From a virus: a stretch of DNA of 44,365 nucleotides. The stretch covers positions 1-44,365 of the IMG/VR virus record IMGVR_UViG_3300042389_000637, one strand, 5' to 3'. The position numbers were made by a program, and so were the translations under genes. The notes under the pieces are model-generated. The model was not told the origin of the DNA, did no database searches, and was given only the letters and a program-made list of their open reading frames with translations. Shown here in pieces: positions 39,313 to 44,365 of the stretch (position 1 is its first letter; each line of letters starts with the position of its first letter).

Positions 39313-39450
39313 ATGTTAAGAATTAAAAGTATTTTGTGTAAGATTAAAGGACACACATTAGTAATGGCGGGATCATGCCCTTTTACTGGATCAACTTATG
39401 AATATTGTGAAAGATGCACTGCAATGATTCCTATTCAGGTGGCAGTATGA
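39313..39450 (+). CDS. DUF1660-like small zinc-binding phage protein (45 aa)
   Basis: Reads ILCKIKGHTLVMAGSCPFTG...YEYCERCTA: C-x3-G-H, then C, then C-x2-C. This matches the short 'C-x-x-x-G-H ... C-x-R-C' DUF1660-type prophage proteins. Probably a structural zinc site. ATGA overlap with the next gene. Confidence 0.6.
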   Translation: MLRIKSILCKIKGHTLVMAGSCPFTGSTYEYCERCTAMIPIQVAV

Positions 39451-39557
39451 AAGAACCAAAGATTATGAAAATGGACTGGCGTTCATTAGGCTACTGGCCT
39501 GTATATAAAGATGGAAAGCTTACATGGGAAAAGGATATAGATGAAAATGTTAATTGA
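39447..39557 (+). CDS. Tiny protein (36 aa)
   Basis: ATGA overlap with the preceding gene and 17-base overlap with the next. Sequence includes MDWRSLGYWPVYKDGKLTWE. Translation is supported by coupling only. Function unknown. Confidence 0.45.
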   Translation: MKEPKIMKMDWRSLGYWPVYKDGKLTWEKDIDENVN

Positions 39558-39822
39558 GTTTGTAGAAAAATATCTAATGCGTCCTAAGCGCCTGCGACAT
39601 GCAATTGAGGCGGTTGTTCATGAGAATGATGAATTGCTACGTAGACTATCAGAGTATAAAGAAGATGGACCAACCAATCTGACATGGGCTGAAGGCGATA
39701 AATGGTATGGCTGGACATATAATAAGTCTAAGGGTAGATACTACTTTGACGACATTGGCAACGAATCATTGATGGGTCTATGGGAAGATCAATGGGCTAG
39801 GGAAGAAGCAGAATCTAAATAA
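39541..39822 (+). CDS. Hypothetical protein, Trp/Tyr-rich
   Basis: A 93-residue protein. Helical first half (LRHAIEAVVHENDELLRRLS), then aromatic WAEGDKWYGWTYNKSKGRYY and an acidic end. TAATG coupling to the next gene. No family recognised. Confidence 0.55.
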   Translation: MKMLIEFVEKYLMRPKRLRHAIEAVVHENDELLRRLSEYKEDGPTNLTWAEGDKWYGWTYNKSKGRYYFDDIGNESLMGLWEDQWAREEAESK

Positions 39823-40034
39823 TGTGGTCATATGTATTAGCAGCTATTGGCGTAACAGGCATATTTTTTGTTGGTCGTAAGACTATATGGGGATGGCTTG
39901 TATTGCTTCTAAATGAATGTCTATGGATTATATATGCGGTAACAACTGAGCAGTATGGATTTATATTTGCAGCAATTGCTTATGGAGTTGTTTATATTAA
40001 GTCTTATTTACTTTGGCGACGTGAAGCAGTATGA
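39822..40034 (+). CDS. Small multi-span membrane protein (PnuC-like fragment)
   Basis: A 70-residue protein with two to three hydrophobic spans (VLAAIGVTGIFFVG, GWLVLLLNECLWIIYAV, AAIAYGVVYIKSYLLW). The pattern 'l.NEclWiiYa..t.QyGF' resembles the PnuC/small actinophage membrane protein family. It is too short for a full transporter. Function unknown. Confidence 0.6.
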   Translation: MWSYVLAAIGVTGIFFVGRKTIWGWLVLLLNECLWIIYAVTTEQYGFIFAAIAYGVVYIKSYLLWRREAV

Positions 40035-40234
40035 GAAGACTTTTAAATGGGTCGGAAGTTCCAGAGACAGAAAAAGCTGTAGATCTAACAATACATACTA
40101 AAGCTCCAGGCAAATGGCTTTTAACTGATTTAGAGACGGGCCAAGAGTATATTGGATCAGAGCAACCTAACCTATATGGTAAATGGAAACGCATTAAGGA
40201 CAGGTCTGAGTTTTCTCAAGACGAATTATGGTAG
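40031..40234 (+). CDS. Hypothetical protein
   Basis: A 67-residue, strand-rich protein (KAVDLTIHTKAPGKWLLTDL, then GQEYIGSEQPNLYGKWKRI). ATGA overlap with the membrane protein gene and 7-base overlap with the next. No family recognised. Confidence 0.55.
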   Translation: MRRLLNGSEVPETEKAVDLTIHTKAPGKWLLTDLETGQEYIGSEQPNLYGKWKRIKDRSEFSQDELW

Positions 40235-40407
40235 CAGGAGATTATACTTATTCCTTTATATGTAAATGTAAATCTGAAACATATATCGAATTGTCTAAAG
40301 AAATAGATTACAATCCTAAATGTCTTAAATGTAATTCTAGTCAACTAAGATTAAGATACACAATAATTAATGGTGAGCTTTGGATGGATCCAAGACTACA
40401 CGAATAA
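40228..40407 (+). CDS. Small zinc-ribbon protein (59 aa)
   Basis: Found in the gap. YSFICKCKSETYIELS followed by KCLKCNSSQLRLRY: C-x-C ... C-x2-C, a compact ribbon, with a C-terminal strand. Overlaps its neighbour by 7 bases. Function unknown. Confidence 0.55.
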   Translation: MVAGDYTYSFICKCKSETYIELSKEIDYNPKCLKCNSSQLRLRYTIINGELWMDPRLHE

Positions 40408-40412
40408 AGAAA

Positions 40413-40428
40413 TGGTATAATTGGAATA
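40413..40428 (+). promoter_or_regulatory. Leaderless extended -10 promoter
   Basis: TGG-TATAAT (hexamer 40416-40421) places +1 at the A of ATG 40428. This decides the start of the downstream gene. Confidence 0.65.
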
Positions 40429-41192
40429 TGAGCAAAGAGGGATATAAGCCAACTTCAGGAATGCAATCTGCTGCACGTAGAGCAATTAAGCTTAAAGAGC
40501 AGGGCAAGGCAAATGGTGCAGGAACAGCCGTAGGCTGGACAAGAGCTGGACAATTAGCAAGAGGCGAAGCGTTGAGCTTGTCTACAGTTAAGCGTATGTA
40601 TTCTTATTTTTCACGTCACGAAGTAGATAAAAAGGGTAAGGATTGGGATAACGCAGAGAGCCCATCAAATGGCAAGATTATGTGGCTTGCTTGGGGCGGG
40701 GATGCAGGATTCTCCTGGTCTAGAAAAATTGTTGAAAGAGAGAAGAATATGAAAAAAGACTGGCACGGGCACGAAGAAGAAATCATAGAAGAGATTAAAG
40801 ATATGTTGGATGATGTAGTCAACCCTATTACTAAAGCAATTGAAATTGAGATTGAAGAAGAAGACGAAGAAGAAATGGAAGACACAGAGGGCTGTGAGTG
40901 TGAAGGATGCACTGAATGTAAGGCAAAGGGCGGATGCGTTAATAAGATGTGCTCTGGACACAAAAAGGTAAAGAAGTCAGAAACCCTTACTGATGAAGAG
41001 ATTTCCAAGTCATATGAGTCAGACAACGAAGAAGAAGACAACTGGGATAACATCCAGAAAGCTTGCTGGGCGGGATACAAGCAAGTAGGAATGAAGGATA
41101 AAGGCGGAAGAAAAGTTCCTAATTGTGTTCCTATCAAGAAGTCAATCTTTGGTACCGAAGGGCCTCAATCAATCATACCTAGGAATAAGTAA
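40428..41192 (+). CDS. Conserved-looking phage protein with Cys-rich insert and CW...PNCVP tail
   Basis: A 254-residue protein. I start it at ATG 40428, the predicted +1, rather than the in-frame ATG 40380 that lies across the promoter. Domain 1 (1-90): AARRAIKLKEQ...STVKRMYSYFSRHEVDKKG...WLAWGGDAGFSWSRK, a helical module seen in phage proteins. Middle: very acidic, with C-E-C-E-G-C-T-E-C-K-A-K-G-G-C, probably zinc-binding. C-terminal: CWAGYKQVGMKDKGGRKVPNCVP. Role unknown; may be virion-associated. Confidence 0.65.
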   Translation: MSKEGYKPTSGMQSAARRAIKLKEQGKANGAGTAVGWTRAGQLARGEALSLSTVKRMYSYFSRHEVDKKGKDWDNAESPSNGKIMWLAWGGDAGFSWSRKIVEREKNMKKDWHGHEEEIIEEIKDMLDDVVNPITKAIEIEIEEEDEEEMEDTEGCECEGCTECKAKGGCVNKMCSGHKKVKKSETLTDEEISKSYESDNEEEDNWDNIQKACWAGYKQVGMKDKGGRKVPNCVPIKKSIFGTEGPQSIIPRNK

Positions 41193-41193
41193 T

Positions 41194-41364
41194 ATGGGTA
41201 TTCTAGATAACCTTGAATCTTATTTAGAGCAATCTGAAGATAAAGATAAGTGCCATTATTGTACAAATAAAGCTAAATATACAGACGTTGCTGAGATAGC
41301 CAAGCAAGGCTATGCAGTTATAGGTGTATGTCAATGTCATTATATACAAGATGTAAGTAGTTAA
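41194..41364 (+). CDS. Small zinc-binding protein (56 aa)
   Basis: ATG 41194 with upstream AGGAA; an earlier in-frame ATG lies in the preceding gene. C-H-Y-C and later C-Q-C-H form one likely zinc site. Helical ends. Function unknown. Confidence 0.55.
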   Translation: MGILDNLESYLEQSEDKDKCHYCTNKAKYTDVAEIAKQGYAVIGVCQCHYIQDVSS

Positions 41365-41415
41365 ATATTATTATATAGGTCCGAATAGTGAAAAAGTTCG
41401 GCGGTAGAGACCCCC

Positions 41416-41451
41416 TTGACGGTACCCGTCAGATATACTATAATATAAATA
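41416..41451 (+). promoter_or_regulatory. Consensus leaderless promoter with palindromic -35
   Basis: TTGACG (41416-41421), 17 bases, TATAAT (41439-41444); +1 is the A of ATG 41451. TGACGG-TAC-CCGTCA (41417-41431) is a perfect inverted repeat covering the -35, a possible operator. Confidence 0.7.
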
Positions 41452-41660
41452 TGATTCAAGATATGGAAATCCCTGATCCATTTGCTAAATTTGTGGCGCA
41501 CAAGTATGCCAACTTTAAAGGTATGCAATATGACTTCTTTGGCAAGGAATGGCATTTAAAGACTGCCTGCTGTGGGGAAGAGCTTTATGCCCCTAATAAG
41601 AAGATCATGAATAAGATTAGGCTATATCACACTCGTAACGAGTGTTTGGGCGGGTACTAG
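41451..41660 (+). CDS. Small protein with CC motif, leaderless
   Basis: A 69-residue protein from ATG 41451, the predicted +1; the earlier in-frame ATG 41388 overlaps the promoter. Basic, with HLKTACCGEELYAP and a late Cys (NECLGG) that could bind metal. Function unknown. Confidence 0.6.
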   Translation: MIQDMEIPDPFAKFVAHKYANFKGMQYDFFGKEWHLKTACCGEELYAPNKKIMNKIRLYHTRNECLGGY

Positions 41661-41676
41661 AAAAGGCGGGGAACCA

Positions 41677-42003
41677 ATGGCATATAGCAGATTCACCAAT
41701 AGCGATATATACATATATCCCAATGTAGCAGGACATATCGAATGTGCAGCCTGTTATTTAAATGAACCACAAGATGAATATTCCTTATTTTCAATGTCTG
41801 AGAATATAACCAATGATGATCAATTAAGAGCTCATCTGGAAGAACATGCCAGAGCTGGTCATGATATGCCAGAGAACTTGCTTCAAGATATCCTGGCTGA
41901 TCCAGACAGATATGGCAGAATGATAGGATATTCTACAGGCAAATGGTCAGATGATGATGATATGCATCCTACAATCACTCCTATATTTGGACCAAATAGG
42001 TAG
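41677..42003 (+). CDS. Conserved-looking small protein with C2H2-like pattern
   Basis: A 108-residue protein with SD AAGGCGGGG-like. YIYPNVAGHIECAACYLNE followed by LRAHLEEHARAGHDMP gives C-x2-C ... H-x4-H, as in a zinc finger. The arrangement is common in actinophage proteins of this length. Last plus-strand gene before the non-coding region. Confidence 0.65.
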   Translation: MAYSRFTNSDIYIYPNVAGHIECAACYLNEPQDEYSLFSMSENITNDDQLRAHLEEHARAGHDMPENLLQDILADPDRYGRMIGYSTGKWSDDDDMHPTITPIFGPNR

Positions 42004-42060
42004 CTAACTCCTATATCCCCCCGCCCATAAACATGGCTCATATGGCCTCCTAGACCCCTT

Positions 42061-42107
42061 ATAAATGGAGTAAAGTGGAGCATAGTGGAGAATTTATACT
42101 ATAGATA
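42061..42107 (+). repeat. Three helically phased 10-bp repeats with a -10 box
   Basis: The 10-bp units at 42061, 42071 and 42081 all end in TGGAG, so the TGGAG cores lie on one face of the helix. TATACT (42095-42100) follows, with no -35, which would fit an activator-dependent promoter starting near 42107. Confidence 0.55.
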
Positions 42108-42216
42108 CAGTTAGATTAGTTATAGCTTTATCGACAAATATATGTATGTGTAATTGTGCCCTTTCATATGATGCGCCGTAATGTCAAATTTGATCTGGAG
42201 ACATATGGACACATCT

Positions 42217-42270
42217 ACCAAATTTCAGGGATTTTGTCAATGCCCTCGTAAATGGCATATTTTGCCCACA
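42217..42270 (+). repeat. 54-bp direct repeat, copy 1
   Basis: Core AAATTTCAGGGATTTT (42220-42235), 10 variable bases, TCGTAA (42246-42251), 7 variable bases, ATTTTGCCCACA (42259-42270). Blocks and spacings equal those of copy 2. Confidence 0.9.
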
Positions 42271-42373
42271 TTGTCAATAGATTTTATGTAGAAAATTCTG
42301 ACAAATTCTGGGTATATTATGCTTAATTCATTATATGTTTTAAATGATTTTATATAGATTTGTCGACATTTCC

Positions 42374-42427
42374 TACAAATTTCAGGGATTTTTAATATGC
42401 TGTCGTAAAGGAGAAATTTTGCCCACA
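42374..42427 (+). repeat. 54-bp direct repeat, copy 2
   Basis: AAATTTCAGGGATTTT (42377-42392), TCGTAA (42403-42408), ATTTTGCCCACA (42416-42427), same spacings as copy 1. A half copy of the first block occurs near 42300-42321 and a looser copy at 43441-43489. Confidence 0.9.
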
Positions 42428-42440
42428 TGACCACAACAAA

Positions 42441-42473
42441 AAATCCACAGGATGTGGATAACCCTGTGGATAA
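42441..42473. other. DnaA-box cluster with nested palindromes
   Basis: TGTGGATAA occurs at 42453-42461 and 42465-42473, each a perfect reverse complement of the DnaA box TTATCCACA, 12 bp apart. ATCCACA (42443-42449) forms an inverted repeat with the first, and TCCACAGG / CCTGTGGA (42444-42451, 42463-42470) forms a second. Confidence 0.75.
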
Positions 42474-42527
42474 TTTGGGCTCATATACTAACCAACTAAG
42501 TATATGTTTGCCTTAGATAAATTTAAT

Positions 42528-42740
42528 CTATTGCCATCTATGTCTAGGTTTTTCTAGATTGATTAATATAGGTGATAGATCTATATTAGGTGAAGATGTT
42601 ACTACCAGTCCCACCCGCCTTGGTTTAATACTTGGCTTAGGGTTGTTAACAGCTTTGTGTGCGTTCCTGATGTGATCAGGTAGTGATCTTTCCCATCGAG
42701 CAAGCTCTTGGGTGGTTGGATATTTTCTTTTTTCTTTCAT
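42528..42740 (-). CDS. Small basic protein, minus strand
   Basis: A 70-residue, Lys/Arg/Pro-rich protein: LARWERSLPDHIRNAHKAV and KPSIKPRRVGLVVTSS. Two bases downstream of its upstream neighbour, so one operon. A HTH-like helix is possible. Function unknown. Confidence 0.5.
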   Translation of the reverse strand: MKEKRKYPTTQELARWERSLPDHIRNAHKAVNNPKPSIKPRRVGLVVTSSPNIDLSPILINLEKPRHRWQ

Positions 42741-42742
42741 GA

Positions 42743-43168
42743 TTAGATAAAGGGATGGTCTATCGTTACATGTGTTCTGGTATCTGTGTCGTGCAACCAG
42801 GAATGTCGGTAGCTTTGGGTTTCAACCTTCGGCATCTTTTTAATAAACTTAGCAGGGTCCACTGGAAGCTTTATATTTTCCCATTTGTAAGTCTTAATTA
42901 ATCTATTAAGAGTTTCATTTAACTCATTTGCTAGGAACAATCCTTCAGATGATTGTCCTGAATTATATATACCGTCTTCTGTATTTAATTCATCATTATG
43001 TCTGTTGGCCTGCCACCTAATAATTTGGGCGACTAGTTCCATAATGCGGTCAACTGTATAAAATGGTTGGTCTGTTAGATATCTTGCCAATATGGCAGGA
43101 TTAAACCAATGGTCTTCCGTTAGGTTGACTAGGTCTTCTGCTACTTTGATTTCTCTTGTCTTACTCAT
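42743..43168 (-). CDS. Hypothetical helical protein, minus strand
   Basis: A 141-residue protein with SD-like AAGGCGGAAG. Helical: DRIMELVAQIIRWQANRH and LFLANELNETLNRLIKTYKW. C-terminal His-rich stretch (SYRHSWLHDTDTRTHVTIDH). It has its own promoter. No family recognised. Confidence 0.6.
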   Translation of the reverse strand: MSKTREIKVAEDLVNLTEDHWFNPAILARYLTDQPFYTVDRIMELVAQIIRWQANRHNDELNTEDGIYNSGQSSEGLFLANELNETLNRLIKTYKWENIKLPVDPAKFIKKMPKVETQSYRHSWLHDTDTRTHVTIDHPFI

Positions 43169-43190
43169 ACTTCCGCCTTCCGCCTTGGTA

Positions 43191-43226
43191 ACTACTCATT
43201 ATATCAAAATTAGGGAGGGGTGGCAA
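43191..43226 (-). promoter_or_regulatory. Minus-strand promoter for the gene ending at 42743
   Basis: On the minus strand TTGCCA (43226-43221), 17 bases, TATAAT (43203-43198), predicted start near 43191; 22-base leader with a double AAGGCGG purine tract before the ATG. Confidence 0.65.
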
Positions 43227-43245
43227 CTCTCGTCAACCACCCCTC
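43215..43245 (-). terminator. Terminator-like hairpin after the Lsr2-like gene
   Basis: GAGGGGTGG / CCACCCCTC, 9 bp, 13-base loop; on the minus strand it is followed by CCCTAATTTT. It overlaps the -35 of the next minus-strand promoter. Confidence 0.6.
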
Positions 43246-43252
43246 GTTCTAT

Positions 43253-43405
43253 TTACTTGGCCTTGTTGGTAACTGGCTGTGGGTCTGTAAAGGTAACGCC
43301 TTTGTTCATAGCTTCCTGGATTGCAACCTTAGCTGCGCCTGAGAAACGTCCACGTACACCTACTGTGATGCCTTGTGACTTGAGATATTCTCGCTTTGTT
43401 GTCAT
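43253..43405 (-). CDS. Lsr2-like DNA-binding peptide (50 aa)
   Basis: Found by reading the minus strand between larger genes. REYLKSQGITVGVRGRFSGA matches the C-terminal DNA-binding domain of Lsr2 ('reWa...G..vsdRGRip..v..Ay'), including the R-G-R that enters the AT-rich minor groove. The N-terminal dimerisation domain of Lsr2 is absent. SD AAAGGATC, own promoter and terminator. A candidate xenogeneic-silencer mimic or antagonist; function inferred. Confidence 0.6.
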   Translation of the reverse strand: MTTKREYLKSQGITVGVRGRFSGAAKVAIQEAMNKGVTFTDPQPVTNKAK

Positions 43406-43424
43406 TATGATCCTTTCTAGATCT

Positions 43425-43460
43425 TTTATTAATTATAACAGATTTTCACGGGATTGTAAA
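43425..43460 (-). promoter_or_regulatory. Minus-strand extended -10 promoter of the Lsr2-like gene
   Basis: TTTACA (43460-43455), 17 bases, TGT-TATAAT (43437-43432), predicted start near 43425. The promoter overlaps the third, degenerate copy of the long repeat. Confidence 0.65.
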
Positions 43461-43489
43461 TACCTGTCGTAAAGCGGACAATTTGCCCC
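43441..43489 (+). repeat. Degenerate third copy of the long repeat
   Basis: GATTTTCACGGGATT, then TCGTAA (43467-43472), 7 bases, AATTTGCCC (43480-43488). Block order and the 7-base spacing match copies 1 and 2; the first gap is one base shorter. Confidence 0.65.
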
Positions 43490-43653
43490 TACTTTAAAAT
43501 TTTTGCTGCCAACTTATCTTTAATTAGTTTTTGTTCTTCACGCCAGCGCTGCCAATGATTAACTTGTTTAATCTCAACATCAACTTCGGGCGGGCATTCG
43601 AGAATGTATGGGACTCCCCCAACTATCTCTATCTTTACTTTATACTGACTCAT
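43489..43653 (-). CDS. Small hypothetical protein (54 aa), minus strand
   Basis: Starts at ATG 43653, inside the 3' end of the next gene upstream (14-base overlap). Strand-rich start (YKVKIEIVGGVPYILECPPE), then a basic helix (WQRWREEQKLIKDKLAAKIL). Function unknown. Confidence 0.55.
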   Translation of the reverse strand: MSQYKVKIEIVGGVPYILECPPEVDVEIKQVNHWQRWREEQKLIKDKLAAKILK

Positions 43654-43777
43654 CGACTAACCTATCTTTAATTAGTTTAGCAATTAGATTATGTGCTTCG
43701 ATGTTCTCTGTTTCAGATCCGCCCCACAAAAGCTTTTGGGCCTCTGCAAGGACGGAGTCTACATATTGATCACTCAT
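43640..43777 (-). CDS. Small helical protein (45 aa), minus strand
   Basis: I prefer ATG 43777, which overlaps the upstream gene by 8 bases, to longer in-frame starts that read through its Glu/Asp tail. VDSVLAEAQKLLWGGSETEN and a second helix. 'LIKDRL' recurs in similar form (LIKDKL) in the next protein. Function unknown. Confidence 0.55.
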   Translation of the reverse strand: MSDQYVDSVLAEAQKLLWGGSETENIEAHNLIAKLIKDRLVDESV

Positions 43778-44096
43778 CTTCATCTTCTTCCTCATCTTCC
43801 TCTTCGTCTTCCTCAAACATTGTGTCCACAATGTATTCACGATTCATCATCCATTCAAGGACATCCTCCTGATGTTGTTCTGCCCCATACTCTAGGGAGA
43901 AGCCGTGTCCAGCCTCCACAGCCTCACACAGGTGCCCCCACATATCATCCTGAGTAACGCTAGCCCTGTAGGTCTCATCGTCTAGGATGTTGTTAATTGT
44001 GCTCCACGTCCACAACCAAACCAAGGACAGCCCAAGGTCGGTGGTATCAAGAATCTTTAAACATTCGTTTAGTTTATCTTTATCTGCTGGCTTCAT
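43770..44096 (-). CDS. Acidic protein, minus strand
   Basis: A 108-residue protein. Helical, Trp-rich (LGLSLVWLWTWSTINNILDD), ending in a run of Glu and Asp (FEEDEEEDEEEDED). The acidic tail could mimic DNA. Overlaps both neighbours. Function unknown. Confidence 0.6.
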   Translation of the reverse strand: MKPADKDKLNECLKILDTTDLGLSLVWLWTWSTINNILDDETYRASVTQDDMWGHLCEAVEAGHGFSLEYGAEQHQEDVLEWMMNREYIVDTMFEEDEEEDEEEDEDE

Positions 44097-44316
44097 ATGC
44101 TAATTCCTTTTCTTCCCATTGTGCGAGTGTTCTGACTGTAAAGTCTTTTCCGAGATTGTAGCAGAATCGAACGGATTCCTCAAGTGTGGTAGCACTAAAA
44201 ATCGGAGGATTAGAATGGTCACGTTCATCAAGACTATAGACTTCAAACTCATCAATACCTCCAGGACTAATAGAATAGTTTACTTCTAAAATTTCTAAAC
44301 TAGGTTTATCATACAT
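44080..44316 (-). CDS. Hypothetical protein, first gene of the minus-strand operon
   Basis: A 78-residue protein from ATG 44316, chosen because GGAG lies 7-10 bases upstream; an in-frame TTG at 44334 is possible. Strand-rich (SLEILEVNYSISPGGIDEFE) with a helix (TLEESVRFCYNLGKDF). Overlaps the next gene by 17 bases. Function unknown. Confidence 0.6.
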   Translation of the reverse strand: MYDKPSLEILEVNYSISPGGIDEFEVYSLDERDHSNPPIFSATTLEESVRFCYNLGKDFTVRTLAQWEEKELAYEASR

Positions 44317-44346
44317 CTCGTGCTCCAATCGCAAATGATAGTTGAT

Positions 44347-44359
44347 ATGTTAGATTATA
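44347..44359 (-). promoter_or_regulatory. Minus-strand -10 box at the window edge
   Basis: TATAAT on the minus strand (44359-44354), predicted start near 44347, about 30 bases before ATG 44316. The -35 lies beyond the window. Confidence 0.5.
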
Positions 44360-44365
44360 TAGTTC

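Larger units (their letters stand above)
42004..42527. other. Non-coding origin-like region between convergent genes
   Basis: About 520 bases without a credible gene. It holds three 10-bp phased TGGAG repeats and a -10 box, two 54-bp direct repeats, a partial third, and a palindrome with two perfect DnaA boxes. Plus-strand genes end here and minus-strand genes also end here. A replication origin or major control region is the best reading, by inference. Confidence 0.5.

Noticed and set aside
40380-40427. Upstream extension (ATG 40380) of the gene at 40428
   Set aside because: The extension would read through an extended -10 promoter whose predicted start is exactly ATG 40428, and it overlaps the end of another small gene.
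40616-41137. A 173-codon minus-strand frame
   Set aside because: It lies opposite a Glu/Asp/Lys-rich gene; GAA/GAG-rich sequence reads as Ser/Phe-rich on the other strand. No start signals.
43092-43472. A 126-codon plus-strand frame
   Set aside because: It crosses two minus-strand genes, a terminator hairpin and two minus-strand promoters, and has no RBS.

Overview
This window reads as part of the genome of a tailed double-stranded DNA bacteriophage of Actinobacteria. Direct evidence: a tail-fibre-like protein, a terminase pair, an endolysin with holin-like partners, a phage replisome, three tRNAs, and very tight packing with start/stop overlaps. Evidence for the host: a WhiB-type iron-sulfur regulator (a family confined to Actinobacteria and their phages), an Lsr2-like DNA-binding peptide, and many promoters placed so that the start codon is the predicted first base of the mRNA (leaderless genes, common in Actinobacteria). 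The DNA is AT-rich, and one secreted protein resembles surface proteins of freshwater low-GC Actinobacteria, so a Nanopelagicales-type host is my inference. No integrase or repressor was recognised.

Layout. 1-2.85 kb: end of a tail-fibre/adhesin gene and small virion-associated genes, closed by a promoter-palindrome-terminator cluster. 2.9-18.1 kb: phosphoesterase and replication/recombination block (helicase, primase, gp32-like protein, C-family DNA polymerase, MazG-like protein, UvsX/RecA-like recombinase, bacterial-type SSB, two resolvase candidates, Cas4-like nuclease), with a cobalamin adenosyltransferase and an FkbM methyltransferase embedded. 18.4-21 kb: terminase small and large subunits. 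21-24.6 kb: an especially AT-rich insert with two SGNH-like proteins and a carbamoyltransferase. 24.5-25.1 kb: tRNAs with anticodons CAU, GUU and UCU. 25.1-26.7 kb: Hsp20, a GC-rich structured RNA candidate, a luciferase-like monooxygenase and an FmdB-type zinc ribbon. 26.7-30.7 kb: large secreted repeat protein, two holin-like proteins, CHAP endolysin and a thermonuclease-like protein. 30.7-31.4 kb: one minus-strand 2OG-Fe(II) oxygenase. 31.5-42 kb: accessory genes, including WhiB, a proteasome-like Ntn hydrolase, a secreted subtilase, thioredoxin, a host-like surface protein, a second 2OG oxygenase and many tiny Cys-rich proteins. 42.0-42.5 kb: a non-coding region with phased repeats, two long direct repeats and DnaA boxes, an origin candidate. 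42.5-44.3 kb: minus-strand small genes, one Lsr2-like.

How it fits together: plus-strand operons replicate, recombine and package DNA, then lyse the host. Most transcription units start at a recognisable -10 box of the form TATAAT/TATACT, often as TGN-TATAMT. Three 5'-end designs recur: leaderless, very short leader with a strong Shine-Dalgarno (SD), and leader opening with a stem-loop. The most notable non-coding signals are the origin-like region, the structured RNA at about 25.6 kb and the leaderless promoter set.
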